The notes beneath the pieces are model-generated. The model saw nothing but the letters and a program-made list of their open reading frames with translations, ran no database searches and was not told the origin of the DNA. Below are positions 1 to 9,771 of a stretch of 64,000 nt of DNA, in pieces (position 1 is the stretch's first letter; each line of letters opens with the position of its first letter). This DNA comes from UBA969 sp041694635 (GTDB lineage: Bacteria > Planctomycetota > Planctomycetia > Gemmatales > Gemmataceae), in assembly GCA_041694635.1 (NCBI GenBank), contig JBDNHI010000098.1:1-64000 (forward strand), read 5' to 3'. Both the position numbers and the translations under genes were made by a program.

Positions 1-66
1 GATAAGTAATAGCCATTTGCGCGTTGTAAGTGGCATTTCTAGTGCGGTTTCTTAGGAGATAATCTA

Positions 67-621
67 ATGAATATGTTTCGTTTGTTTGCAGTGATGACCC
101 TTGGTTTAGCTTTAGTGGTGGGTGGTATTCAGGCTGCTGAAGTTGTGAAGTCTGGCCCACAGGTTGCAGAAGATGTTCCGGGGCCTTTTCATCCACTTAA
201 TGTTACAGGCGAAAACGCTGGGCAGAGAAGCTGTCTTTTCTGTTCCAATGGAGACAACCCTGTTGCAGTGATCTTTGCTCGTAAAACCGATGCGTCCCTT
301 ACCAAGCTCATTAAGAAAATTGACGCTGCTACTGCAAAAAATAGCGCTGCAATGATGGGTAGTTATGTTGTATTTCTTTCTGATTCATCTGACCTTGAAG
401 CAAAGTTAAAAACAATGGCTAAAGATGAAAATGTTAAGAATACTGTGCTTAGCATTGATAATGTCGCTGGCCCTTCTAAATACAATATCAGCAAAGATGC
501 AGATATTACAGTTCTGCTTTATACAGGCAGAGTGGTTAAGGCTAATCATGCCTTTAAGGGTTCTTTGAGCGATAGTGAGATCGAAAAAATCACGGGCGAT
601 ATTTCTAAGATTCTCAAGTAA
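67..621 (+). CDS. Small secreted thioredoxin-like protein
   Basis: 184 residues with a clear signal peptide (MNMFRLFAVMTLG... cut near AEVVKSG), so exported. A CLFC pair follows at about residues 56-59 (RSCLFCSNGDNP), and the remainder alternates strands and helices like a thioredoxin fold, including a VLLYTGR strand near the C-terminus. I infer a periplasmic redox or scaffold role. The pair spacing is CxxC but the usual WCGPC context is absent, so oxidoreductase activity is uncertain. The start is supported by AGGAG 8 bases upstream. It stands alone, followed by a strong hairpin terminator. I do not recognise a named family with certainty. Confidence 0.8.
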   Translation: MNMFRLFAVMTLGLALVVGGIQAAEVVKSGPQVAEDVPGPFHPLNVTGENAGQRSCLFCSNGDNPVAVIFARKTDASLTKLIKKIDAATAKNSAAMMGSYVVFLSDSSDLEAKLKTMAKDENVKNTVLSIDNVAGPSKYNISKDADITVLLYTGRVVKANHAFKGSLSDSEIEKITGDISKILK

Positions 622-650
622 TCGCTTTTTAAGTGATTCAGGAACTGGGA

Positions 651-686
651 AAGTCAGGCTTTCATAAAGGGCCTGACTTTTTCTAT
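651..686 (+). terminator. Rho-independent terminator after the thioredoxin-like gene
   Basis: AAGTCAGGC (651-659) pairs perfectly with GCCTGACTT (671-679) across an 11-base loop and runs into a T-rich tract. It lies 30 bases after the stop codon of the preceding gene. Confidence 0.85.
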
Positions 687-791
687 TTAATCTAAGCTTT
701 GTCTGTTTTTAATGACTGTTGCATAAGTTTTACCATGGGTTTTAAGATTGCACTCTTGACAATGATGGACTTTTTCTAATACGATTACATT

Positions 792-1247
792 ATGTTTTCA
801 TCAACTTTTATCCTTGTAGGAAGATTTCATTGCCTATTGGCAGTTGCCAGTATGATTTTAGTTCTTTTCTTACCTTGTAATTCTTGTGCTTGTTGTATTC
901 AAACCAAAGTTTCTAATCATTTATCTTCCTTAAAATGCTGTGCCGTTTACGAAGTTCAAAATCAATGCAATTGCTGTTTTTCTGAAGATGAAAAAGAACA
1001 TTTTTCATTAGATCATCTTCAAAATAAAAATTGTCAATGTTTGACTGATTATCCAGTTTTTTTTATTGGTAGTTCTTATGTGATAAATTCTTTTTCAAAT
1101 GAACTACAATTAAATGATATAAAAAATCATTCCGCCGATTTGTTTTTATCGAAGCACTTGAATGTTAGTTTTATTAATTATATGGTTTTTTATAAATTAG
1201 GCTTTAATACTTATTACCCGCCCTGTCCTACAAACCTTATTATTTGA
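792..1247 (+). CDS. Cys-rich secreted hypothetical protein upstream of metal efflux genes
   Basis: 151 residues with a hydrophobic N-terminal segment (about residues 13-28) suggesting export or membrane anchoring. Thirteen cysteines occur, mostly clustered: CNSCACC, CC, CNCC and CQC within residues 29-83. This density suggests metal binding. It is encoded 84 bases upstream of, and in the same direction as, a CusBA-type efflux operon, which supports a metal-related role by inference. I see no recognisable family, and the ribosome site in front of the ATG is weak, so the start is less sure than the gene. Confidence 0.6.
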   Translation: MFSSTFILVGRFHCLLAVASMILVLFLPCNSCACCIQTKVSNHLSSLKCCAVYEVQNQCNCCFSEDEKEHFSLDHLQNKNCQCLTDYPVFFIGSSYVINSFSNELQLNDIKNHSADLFLSKHLNVSFINYMVFYKLGFNTYYPPCPTNLII

Positions 1248-1330
1248 TTTTATCACTTAAAAAATCATCTTTTTACCAACCTCTTTTTTACTTGAATAAT
1301 CTTGTTTAACCTTTTGTTTAGGAGTTTACT

Positions 1331-3055
1331 ATGAGCCCATTAAATAGTGGCGAAATTAGTTGGTTTCGCTTGTTGGTGCTAACGCCTTTAGCTCGGCTAC
1401 GATTTGTTTTTATCTTGGGAACTATTGGGCTTGCTCTTGCTAAATGGGATACCTTGTTAGCTGTTTGGGAGAAATGGGGCTGGAAAGTTACTGCAGGCGA
1501 AGTTGCTGGGGATGGGTCCGAATATTTTTGCCCAATGCATCCTACGGTTGTTAGTCAAAAGAAAACTGAAAAGTGTCCTATTTGCTTTATGGGCCTTAGT
1601 AAAAGAAAACTGGGCGTTTCCTCTCCGGATGTTCTTCCACCAGGCATTATTAACAGGGTTCAGCTTACCCCATATCGCGTTGCACTTGCTGGCGTTCGTA
1701 CCCATACCGTTTCTTTTTTACCTTTAATTAAAGAAATTATTACAGTTGGTACTGTCGAATTTGATGAACGAGAGTTAAAGCATGTAGCTTCTAGAGTTAA
1801 AGGAAGAATAGAAAAGCTTTTTGTGAATCAGACTGGACAAATGGTTCATAAGGGAGATGAGTTAGCGGTGCTTTATAGCCCTGATATGGTGATCACGGTT
1901 CAAAATTTATTAGATGCCCGTAGGTCAAATAATCTCATCTTAGAAAAAAATGCCCGTGAAAGGCTTGAGCTTTGGGGGGTTGGTTCTGCTGAAATTGAAA
2001 AAATCCTTAAAGATGGCGTTCCCGTTCAGCGAATTACGATTCGCTCTCCTATTGATGGTCACATCTTGAAAAAATATCTAAAAGAGGGGCAGTATGTCGA
2101 AGAAGGCGGGCCGTTGTATGATGTGGCTAATTTAGAAAGTGTTTGGATTCTAGCTCAATTGTATGAAGACGACCTTGGTTTTTTTACCCCTTTTAATCAC
2201 CTAGGTAAAAATGAAAAAGTAAATACAAATAGGTGGCAGGTTCTCGCTACTACCCGTGCCTACCCTAATGAAAATTTTATGGGGGTTTTATCTTTTATAT
2301 ACCCCCATGTGGATCAAGAAAGTAGAACCCTTTCTGTTCGATTTGAAATTGCAAACCCTGGAAATCGATTACGACCAGGGATGGCGACCAAAGTGCGCCT
2401 CGAAACTAATGCTTCTGAGCTTAAAGATTTTAAACGATCGGATGGAAAACCTGTTTTCCCATTGCAAACCAAAGATGGGAAAATTCTATCTATTCCTGAA
2501 GATTCTGTGATTGACACTGGTTCGACTCAGATTGTTTATAAACAAGAATCTCCCGGTGTTTTTCTTGGTTCTGTTGTTATTTTAGGGCCTAAATTTAAAC
2601 TTGCTGATGGTCAAAATTTATTCGCCGTTTATTCTGGCATTAATGAAGGCGATACCATTGTAACCCAAGGTTCATTTCTTATTGATGCGGAAACGCGCCT
2701 AAACCCTGCCCTAGGTTCTATTTATTTTGGTTCTAACAATACAACTAAACAATCCAATCCTAGGCCTTCTACCCCTAATGATGAGGATGCCATCATTACT
2801 GCAAACCTTGGCAAACTTACGCCTTCCGACCGTATCATTGCTTTAGAACAAATTCTTTGCGTTAGTCAGCAAAATTCAAAATTGGGCTCTATGGGGGTTC
2901 CTTTAAAGTTCATTTTGGAGGGGGTAACCACATTTGTTTGCTGTGAGGGTTGTTTGGATTCTGCTAAAGGTAACCCCGAAAAAACCTTGCTAAAATTAAA
3001 AGAATTAAAAACCAAAAAAAGCAACCCAAAGCTTAAAGCCGATGGTGTCAAATGA
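1331..3055 (+). CDS. CusB-like RND efflux periplasmic adaptor with two metal-binding ends
   Basis: 574 residues. It links the inner-membrane RND pump to an outer-membrane channel in a heavy-metal efflux complex. Residues about 22-38 form an N-terminal membrane anchor. CPMHP (67-71) and CPICFM (82-87) form a heavy-metal-binding domain, in which the usual CPICGM glycine is Phe. The middle carries the barrel-sandwich and alpha-hairpin segments of HlyD/CusB adaptors (RIEKLFVNQTGQMVHKG, then IRSPIDGHIL). The C-terminus has CCEGC (537-541), like the TRASH/YHS-type ends of planctomycete adaptors. GGAG stands 6 bases before the ATG. The stop overlaps the next start as ATGA, implying translational coupling with the pump. 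Confidence 0.93.
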   Translation: MSPLNSGEISWFRLLVLTPLARLRFVFILGTIGLALAKWDTLLAVWEKWGWKVTAGEVAGDGSEYFCPMHPTVVSQKKTEKCPICFMGLSKRKLGVSSPDVLPPGIINRVQLTPYRVALAGVRTHTVSFLPLIKEIITVGTVEFDERELKHVASRVKGRIEKLFVNQTGQMVHKGDELAVLYSPDMVITVQNLLDARRSNNLILEKNARERLELWGVGSAEIEKILKDGVPVQRITIRSPIDGHILKKYLKEGQYVEEGGPLYDVANLESVWILAQLYEDDLGFFTPFNHLGKNEKVNTNRWQVLATTRAYPNENFMGVLSFIYPHVDQESRTLSVRFEIANPGNRLRPGMATKVRLETNASELKDFKRSDGKPVFPLQTKDGKILSIPEDSVIDTGSTQIVYKQESPGVFLGSVVILGPKFKLADGQNLFAVYSGINEGDTIVTQGSFLIDAETRLNPALGSIYFGSNNTTKQSNPRPSTPNDEDAIITANLGKLTPSDRIIALEQILCVSQQNSKLGSMGVPLKFILEGVTTFVCCEGCLDSAKGNPEKTLLKLKELKTKKSNPKLKADGVK

Positions 3056-6000
3056 TTGCTAAATGGATTGAATTTTCTATTAAAAACCCCTTTCTGATTA
3101 TTATCTTGTCAGTTGCACTTTCTGCTTGGGGAGTTTTTGCAGCCTACAATACCCCCGTTGATGCAGTGCCTGATCTTGGTGAAAATCAGGTGATTGTTTT
3201 TGCTGATTGGCCCGGGCGAAGTCCGCGCGAGATTGAAGATCAGGTTACTTATCCGCTTTCTAGAAAACTGCAGGGGTTGGCAGGTGTTCGTACGATTCGA
3301 TCTACCTCCGAATTTAATTTTTCGATGATAACAGTGATTTTTGAAGACAAGGTAAACTTTTATTTTGCCCGTCAGCGCATTTTAGAACGCCTTGCCGAAA
3401 ATTCTGACAAACTTCCTGCGGGGGTAACTCCCTTCCTTGCACCTGATGCCACCTCTCTTGGTCAAATTTATTGGTACACCGTGGAATCTTCTCCAGGTCT
3501 TCCGGTTGATGCCTCTCGATTATGGGCTTTAAATAAATATTTGATAGCTCCACAGCTTAATTCGGCTTCCGGCGTTGCAGAGGTTGCAAGTGTTGGCGGT
3601 ATGCCTATGGAATATCAAGTGGATGTGCAACCTGAAAACCTTCGGGTTTATGGCATCACATTAAGCGAGTTATACGAGGCTATTTCTAAAAGCAATCAAC
3701 CTGCAGGTGGCGGGGTCATTCAGAAAAATAATGCGGAATTCATCGTCCGTGGGATTGGCTGGATTCGTAGCAAAGAAGATATTGAAAACACGGTAATTCG
3801 TGAAGTGGATGGAACTCCGATTTATGTTCATAATATTGCATCTGTTCAAGTAGGTACAAGATTCCGTCGAGGTGTTTTTGAAAAAAATGGTTCGGAAATG
3901 GTGGGCGGCGTTGTGCTAATGCGCTACGGTGAAAATCCCTTGGCAGTTACTTCTCGTGTTAAAGAAAAAATCCGTCTTCTCCTCCCAAGCCTGCCTCTAG
4001 GCGTTCGCATTGTACCCGCCTACGACCGTACCAGACTTATTCAGGGGGCCATCCAAACACTTACCGAAGTTATCTATCACGAAATGATTATTGCTGCAAT
4101 TGCCATACTTTTAATTCTCGGGCATATCCGTAGCGTTTTTGTTATTTGCATTACTCTGCCACTTTCTGTCTTGTTTTCTTTTACTATGATGTGGGCCCTA
4201 AGAATTCTTGGAATTATTGATATTCAGGCTAACATTATGTCTCTTGCGGGTATCACTATTTCTATTGGTGTGCTTGTTGATCAGGCTATTGTGATGGTTG
4301 AAAATGCAACGCATCATTTGAAAAGTAAGTTTGGCGATAAAGTAGTTTCGGGCGATATTCGGGATTTAGTTTTGCCTGCCTGTATTACCGTTGGGCGCCC
4401 CATCTTTTTTTCCGTTTTAATTATGCTGCTATCTTTTGTTCCGGTTTTTCTTCTTACCGGTCGGGAAGGGAAGTTGTTCCACCCACTTGCTTTTACTAAA
4501 AGTTTTGCTCTCATAGGTACCGCACTTTTTTCTGTTACCTTGGTCCCTGCTTTAATCCCATTATTTCTAAAAGGGCGTTTAAGTTCAGAAAATCAAAACT
4601 GGATTGTTCGCAGTTTTATTAATATTTATAAACCTTTTCTTACTTGGTTTTTACCTAAAAGAAATCTCGTTATGTGGCTTTTTGCTGCTATTTTGATTCT
4701 TGCCTCCGGCATCTTTCCTCTTCAAGCATTAGTTGGACTTGGAGCCTCAGAAAGTGCTTGGCGTATTATGTTCCTTGCTGTTTTAGGCATTGTTACCACG
4801 ATCACCGTGCTTGCCACTGTTGGTTTTATGAATCAAACGCTTTCTCTGGTCACGCTTTTAATGCTGGGTTTATGTGCCTTTGGTTTTCCTAAAATCGGGG
4901 TGGCTTTTATGCCCGCCCTTGATGAAGGCACTACTTTAGATATGCCTGTTACGGTCCCTAGGGTCAGTATTACTCAGGCGATTGATGATTTAAAAGCACG
5001 AGATGCTTTGATCAGAGGTTTTCCTGAAGTTGAAAGCGTGGTAGGCAAAGCTGGAAGGGCAGATACCCCTACGGACCCCGCACCTTTAGATATGGTAGAG
5101 TCGTTTATTAATTTTCGTAGAAAAGAATTTTGGCCCCGTAGGGTTCTTAAATATAACGACGGTTTGTTTCATTCTAATTCTATTTTAATCGCATTGGAAA
5201 AGGGAAGCTTTCTTAACGGCAAGCTTGACGCTGATGAGCGTTCTAATCTTCAGGTTGATGCTACTCAGAAAGCCCTAGAGCGTTTTGATGAGGTGCAAAG
5301 GGAATTTTCTTCTCTTCGTTTTATTGAACTTGAAGCAGAACTAGGCTCGACAATGTCTACCGCTTTTGTTCGTTTTGCTTTAAACTATTTTTTTGCAACT
5401 AAGGAGTGGATAAATCCCGCTGTCAAAGTTTCTGACGACTTAGTTGCTACTTTTGAAAAAAAACTTCTCCCTGGTTTTGGATTAGCCTTGGCTAGGCATA
5501 TCTCCCTTGGGGAAATTGAAAAGCAACTTAAACAATTAGCAGAAGCATTAGAACAAGAGAAATATTTGATTGAACCCGCTACAGCATTGAAATTAAATTT
5601 ATCAACTTTGGATTTGTTAAAAGAAAAATTTACCTCAACATCACTTTCTTTAGCAGATATATTAACCTCTCATTTAATTCAGCTCTATGATCAAGAGTGG
5701 CGTAAAGGGGTTGCTAATCTTGATCGCGAATTGTTTTTTTATGGCACCGGTTCGTTTACTTGGTTTGCTATGGAAGAACTTCTATTCGGGCTTCGTGAAT
5801 TAGGGAAACTTGATTCTAATTCTATAGGAAAATCAGCTTTTGCTCTTCTTGATAAAACGCTTGAAATTCGTTTAGGCCAAAAATCTTCCGATAAAGTTCC
5901 TGTTGAATTTGAACAGTTGCGACTGAAACTTGAACTCGATTTCCAAAAATGGGTACTATTTTGGAAACGGACTGGCGGCCCTAGGGGTGATCTTGTTGAT

Positions 6001-7356
6001 GATGAAATGGGCAGGGTTTTACAAGTTCCAGGATGGAGTAATATTTTTACCCAACCTATCATCAACCGTATTGAAATGCTTTCAACCGGTGTACGAACCG
6101 ATGTTGGTATTAAAGTTTTTGGGCCTGATTTGGGAATGATTGATCGACTTTGTAAAGAAGTTGAACTTACGGTTAAAAGTGTGCGTGGCTCTCGTGATGT
6201 TGTTGCCGCTCCTATTATGGGTAAGGGGTATCTCGATATTAATATCGATCGGGTTAAGGCTGCCCGCTTTGGTGTTAGTGTTCAAGATGCACAAATGGAA
6301 ATTGAAGCTGCTATTGGCGGGCGTGTTGTGACTCAAACAGTAGAAAATCGAGAACGATTTCCTGTGCGAATTCGCTATTCCCGGGTTGAACGAGAAGATG
6401 AAACTACTATTAAACGATTATTGGTTGCAGGAAATCAAAGCGCGGATACGAACCTTAATAATGATTCGATTAATAAAATTAAACCTTCTGCTGGGCTTCA
6501 TAGTCTTGGTGGTGCACATTTTGGCGGGGGCAAAAAAGTGATTCCTCTTAGCGCTTTTGCCGACATCCGATTTACCGAAGGCCCCTCTATGATTAAAAGT
6601 GAAAATGGTCAATTGATGAACCCCGTTACCCTTAATGTTCGGGGTCGCGATATGGTTGGTTTCATCGAAGAAGCTAGGCGTGTTGTAGAACAAAAAGTCG
6701 TTATGCCTGAAGGATATCACTTAGAATGGAGTGGCGAATTCGAGCATCAGTTGCGTGCTGCTAAGACTTTGCTCTTTGCTTTTCCCGCGGTTATTCTGGT
6801 TATTTTTATCATCCTGTATATGACTTATAAAGATTGGATGGATGCGTTTCTCATTATGCTTGCTTTGCCCGAAGCATTGGCCGGGGGAGCCTTCTTTTTG
6901 TTTTTCTTCCCTAAAATTCAATACGGGTGGGATACCCCTCCTTATGATTTTAGCGTCGCAGTTTGGGTCGGGTTTATTGCTTGCTTTGGCATGGCTGCTG
7001 AAACCGGTATCATTATGATGGTCTACCTTCGTGAGGCAATTGAAAATCGGGGCGGCTTGGAAAATATCAAATCCCTTAAAGAATTAGAGCAAGCCGTTCT
7101 TGATGGGGCTGTTCATCGCTTACGCCCTAAATTACTAACCGAAGGCGTTGCTATTTTAGCTATCTTCCCTATGGTATTTGCTCAAGGCGTTGGGGCCGAA
7201 GTATTAGCCCCTATGGCCTTACCCGTGTTAGGTGGCTTGCTAATTTCTGACGAAGTGGTTGATTTATTTTTACCCGTTCGATTTTATTGGGTCAGGCGTG
7301 CGAGGTGGCTTAAATTACAGGAACAAAAAGCTGCTGCTTCTAACCCTTTAATTTAA
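3052..7356 (+). CDS. CusA-like heavy-metal RND efflux pump, unusually long
   Basis: 1434 residues against roughly 1040 for CusA/CzcA. It is an inner-membrane proton-driven pump exporting metal ions through the adaptor and TolC partner. TM1 follows the start (FLIIILSVALSAWG). TM4 carries GVLVDQAIVMVEN with the relay Asp, and the second half carries AAETGIIMMVYL. The HME-type periplasmic motifs TDPAPLDMVES (about 672-682) and GIKVFG (about 1020) are present. Between them lie about 300 residues where CusA has about 40-50, an extra helical, charged domain with no obvious membrane span. Additional hydrophobic segments occur at about 540-616. The metal cannot be read from the sequence with confidence. 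Its 3' end overlaps the convergent TolC gene by 17 bases. Confidence 0.93.
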   Translation: MIAKWIEFSIKNPFLIIILSVALSAWGVFAAYNTPVDAVPDLGENQVIVFADWPGRSPREIEDQVTYPLSRKLQGLAGVRTIRSTSEFNFSMITVIFEDKVNFYFARQRILERLAENSDKLPAGVTPFLAPDATSLGQIYWYTVESSPGLPVDASRLWALNKYLIAPQLNSASGVAEVASVGGMPMEYQVDVQPENLRVYGITLSELYEAISKSNQPAGGGVIQKNNAEFIVRGIGWIRSKEDIENTVIREVDGTPIYVHNIASVQVGTRFRRGVFEKNGSEMVGGVVLMRYGENPLAVTSRVKEKIRLLLPSLPLGVRIVPAYDRTRLIQGAIQTLTEVIYHEMIIAAIAILLILGHIRSVFVICITLPLSVLFSFTMMWALRILGIIDIQANIMSLAGITISIGVLVDQAIVMVENATHHLKSKFGDKVVSGDIRDLVLPACITVGRPIFFSVLIMLLSFVPVFLLTGREGKLFHPLAFTKSFALIGTALFSVTLVPALIPLFLKGRLSSENQNWIVRSFINIYKPFLTWFLPKRNLVMWLFAAILILASGIFPLQALVGLGASESAWRIMFLAVLGIVTTITVLATVGFMNQTLSLVTLLMLGLCAFGFPKIGVAFMPALDEGTTLDMPVTVPRVSITQAIDDLKARDALIRGFPEVESVVGKAGRADTPTDPAPLDMVESFINFRRKEFWPRRVLKYNDGLFHSNSILIALEKGSFLNGKLDADERSNLQVDATQKALERFDEVQREFSSLRFIELEAELGSTMSTAFVRFALNYFFATKEWINPAVKVSDDLVATFEKKLLPGFGLALARHISLGEIEKQLKQLAEALEQEKYLIEPATALKLNLSTLDLLKEKFTSTSLSLADILTSHLIQLYDQEWRKGVANLDRELFFYGTGSFTWFAMEELLFGLRELGKLDSNSIGKSAFALLDKTLEIRLGQKSSDKVPVEFEQLRLKLELDFQKWVLFWKRTGGPRGDLVDDEMGRVLQVPGWSNIFTQPIINRIEMLSTGVRTDVGIKVFGPDLGMIDRLCKEVELTVKSVRGSRDVVAAPIMGKGYLDINIDRVKAARFGVSVQDAQMEIEAAIGGRVVTQTVENRERFPVRIRYSRVEREDETTIKRLLVAGNQSADTNLNNDSINKIKPSAGLHSLGGAHFGGGKKVIPLSAFADIRFTEGPSMIKSENGQLMNPVTLNVRGRDMVGFIEEARRVVEQKVVMPEGYHLEWSGEFEHQLRAAKTLLFAFPAVILVIFIILYMTYKDWMDAFLIMLALPEALAGGAFFLFFFPKIQYGWDTPPYDFSVAVWVGFIACFGMAAETGIIMMVYLREAIENRGGLENIKSLKELEQAVLDGAVHRLRPKLLTEGVAILAIFPMVFAQGVGAEVLAPMALPVLGGLLISDEVVDLFLPVRFYWVRRARWLKLQEQKAAASNPLI

Positions 7357-8797
7357 TATTTATTTCCGGAACCGAGAGCCGACCTGTAGCTCGATCTAAT
7401 GCTGCTTGTCTTCTAAAGGATTCGGTTTGAATTTGATAATACCTATCTCTGGTTAAAGTTAATTCTTTTTGAGCTGTAACCAGTGTTAAAAATGGAATTT
7501 TTCCTGTGATGTAGGATGATTGTGCTTCCTTAATATTGTTCCTAACCGCTGGCAGGGTGGTTTTATTTATTAAGTCAAGAATTTGATTGCTCTCTAATAA
7601 TTGTTCATACGCTTCCTGCACCTGAAAATTAATCTGATCTGATAATTTTTGATAATCTGCCTTGTGCTGTGCTAACTTCGCTTGTGCTTCAGATAAGGCT
7701 GCAAATCGTTTAGATCTCTGTGAAGGCAAATTCATTCTTAAACCTATTTGATATTGCATCTGCTTATCCATTCCTTGCCAGAAACTATCGTATGCTGCCA
7801 TCGCTTCATAATCAGGATTAAAATCTTTTCTTGCTAGGGCAACTGCAGAATTATCCGCACGAATCTGATCTTCAAGCGACTTTAAATCTGGCCGATTCTC
7901 CCTTGCTTCATTGCGCATTTCTTCGCTATTTCTCTTATCCATCCTTAAAAACATATCTTTCATAGGAGTTGGTAACGCTAAATCTGGCTCTAAATGTAAT
8001 AAAGTATTGATACGCGCTTGTGCTACCTTCTTCATTCGTTTTAACGCTATTGACCGCTCTTTTTGTAATCCTATTTCTACTTCTGCTTGTAACACATCTT
8101 GCTGAGGTGCTTGGCCATTCTTATAGCGCGTTTCTGCATTCTGACGAAACTCTTCAATTAGTTTTAATGTATCTGAATTTACTTCCATCGCTTGATCTAC
8201 CAAGTGAAAATCGTAAAAGGCTAAGCGTGCATCTTCGACCAATTGTAACTTCACAACCTCGATATCTTTTTCAGTTGCACTAGCTTGTGCTTGCGCAATA
8301 TCGCCACGAAGTTGTCGTTTACCTAGCCCCGGTAACTTTTGCGAGTATTCTACCCTCATTGATACATTAACTTGGTTAGATCCAATCGTTGCTGGAGCAA
8401 GCCAACCGCCTAAATTAGGATCTTCCAGTGAAATCGCTTGGGGATACTTTGCCCAAGCTGCTTCTGAAGCCGCTGTCATTGCGGTAAGAGTTGGATTTCT
8501 TTTTAACACTTCTTTGATAAGGTCATCTACATTAAGGTTTGGTAAACCCTCAAATGCTGGAATCTTTCCTGGTAAATCTGAGTTTTGATCATTTGAAAGT
8601 GGTAGAGAAATAGCCTTATAAGATGAAGTTGGGGTGTTTTGAGTTTCTTTGACCTGTGACTGGTTTTGTTCTAGGCTTTCAATTGGTCTTGCGATTGCTA
8701 TCGATGAATCTATCACTTCAGGAAAAAGCACGCAGCCGGGCGACCCCAAAACGCAGAGCATATAAAAGCCACGAATAAGTCTTTTTTTGCTAAACAT
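7340..8797 (-). CDS. TolC-family outer-membrane efflux lipoprotein (CusC-like)
   Basis: 485 residues. The N-terminus has a lipoprotein signal with lipobox LGSPGC, giving an acylated outer-membrane protein. Two long helical repeats typical of the OEP/TolC family follow (for example YSQKLPGLGKRQLRGDIAQA, then a second copy beginning near LRMNLPSQRSKRFAALSEAQ). It should provide the exit channel for the adjacent CusBA pair, although it is convergent and overlaps the pump's 3' end by 17 bases. The opposite orientation means separate transcription, so co-regulation would require a second promoter, probably in the gap at 8798-9107. Confidence 0.9.
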   Translation of the reverse strand: MFSKKRLIRGFYMLCVLGSPGCVLFPEVIDSSIAIARPIESLEQNQSQVKETQNTPTSSYKAISLPLSNDQNSDLPGKIPAFEGLPNLNVDDLIKEVLKRNPTLTAMTAASEAAWAKYPQAISLEDPNLGGWLAPATIGSNQVNVSMRVEYSQKLPGLGKRQLRGDIAQAQASATEKDIEVVKLQLVEDARLAFYDFHLVDQAMEVNSDTLKLIEEFRQNAETRYKNGQAPQQDVLQAEVEIGLQKERSIALKRMKKVAQARINTLLHLEPDLALPTPMKDMFLRMDKRNSEEMRNEARENRPDLKSLEDQIRADNSAVALARKDFNPDYEAMAAYDSFWQGMDKQMQYQIGLRMNLPSQRSKRFAALSEAQAKLAQHKADYQKLSDQINFQVQEAYEQLLESNQILDLINKTTLPAVRNNIKEAQSSYITGKIPFLTLVTAQKELTLTRDRYYQIQTESFRRQAALDRATGRLSVPEINIKLKG

Positions 8798-9107
8798 TGT
8801 GTAAGCCGTTTTTAATTTGACTCAATAACTTTTAGAAACCTTTAATCATATCGGCTTATATTGTGTGTTCTCATTAGAATATCTAACGATTCTTATGATT
8901 TTAAGGGTGTTAGCTTTTTAAATTAGGAAGGTTAGGTAGATTTTAATTTTTGTTTGTAAAACCAATTAAATTTCTGATCCACAAGCATTCTTTTCAAGGT
9001 TCCGCATCCTTCCCCAAAAAAGCATTTTAAGTTAAGTAGGCCCGAATTGTCCGCGTAATGAAATTTGTTCTATTCTGAAATTTGAGCCGTAAGGGTGTTT
9101 AAAATAA
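8798..9107. other. Intergenic gap, promoter side of the TolC gene
   Basis: AT-rich, with no reading frame I can support. It must hold the promoter of the minus-strand TolC gene, but I see no confident -35/-10 pair. The remaining structure is the hairpin at 9108-9146. Confidence 0.5.
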
Positions 9108-9146
9108 CATCCCCAAGCCTTCTGCTTATTAAGAAGCTTGGGGATG
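9108..9146 (-). terminator. Hairpin terminator after the 9.2-9.6 kb gene
   Basis: CATCCCCAAGC at the left edge pairs with GCTTGGGGATG at the right, extended by TTCT/AGAA with one bulge. On the minus strand it is followed by TTATTTTAA. It lies 27 bases beyond the stop of the minus-strand gene ending at 9173. Confidence 0.75.
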
Positions 9147-9172
9147 ATTTCTAGCTGATTAATTGGCAAGTT

Positions 9173-9628
9173 TCAATTTTGATGGAAGTTCTTATCTGGG
9201 ATATTAAAGTCGACCTTTATTTGCTGACCTTCCCGCTTTTTTTGAATTTCTTCCTCTAAAAGTATTTCTTCAGGGAACTGGTTTACCTCTTCATTGCCGT
9301 TTTGGATTTCGGATTCCGGCCCAATATGACGCATATCTATCACAGCCGACTTTCTCCAAAGTTCAATAAATTCTGGCATTATGAATAAGTAATATAAGCA
9401 ACTATCCATCCCGTGGTCGTAACATAAATAAGTAAAATCTTCAGGATCTAACCCTTGCTCGGCTATATTAAATTTCGCCTGGTCAATTGCAAACTCGTGG
9501 TGAACACCTAAGCCAAATTGAAAAACCGTACACCTAAGTTTCATAAAACGCGGAATATTATTATGTGTATTCCGATTAAATATAATCCGGTCCTTATGGT
9601 TTATAAGTACGATGCACCTTGCTGACAT
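9173..9628 (-). CDS. Hypothetical cytoplasmic protein
   Basis: 151 residues from the ATG preceded by AAGGAG (spacing about 7), which I prefer over an upstream non-ATG start adding 17 residues. No signal peptide or membrane segment is visible. The N-terminal half looks like a compact alpha/beta domain (CIVLINHKDRIIFNR, KLRCTVFQFGLGVHHEF). The C-terminal third is strongly acidic and charged (EEILLEEEIQKKREGQQ), probably flexible. It stands alone between two terminator or promoter gaps. I do not recognise its family and assign no function. Confidence 0.65.
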   Translation of the reverse strand: MSARCIVLINHKDRIIFNRNTHNNIPRFMKLRCTVFQFGLGVHHEFAIDQAKFNIAEQGLDPEDFTYLCYDHGMDSCLYYLFIMPEFIELWRKSAVIDMRHIGPESEIQNGNEEVNQFPEEILLEEEIQKKREGQQIKVDFNIPDKNFHQN

Positions 9629-9771
9629 AAGATTCTCCTTTTGTTGAAAAGGTCGGGTCAAGATGAAATAATTCCACAATTGTTATTCGTTAGCTAAATA
9701 TGTTTATTTGCTCGGATTAGTTGTTTTTGACAAATAATTGATGAAGATTTTGAAAAAAGGATAAAGCAGGT

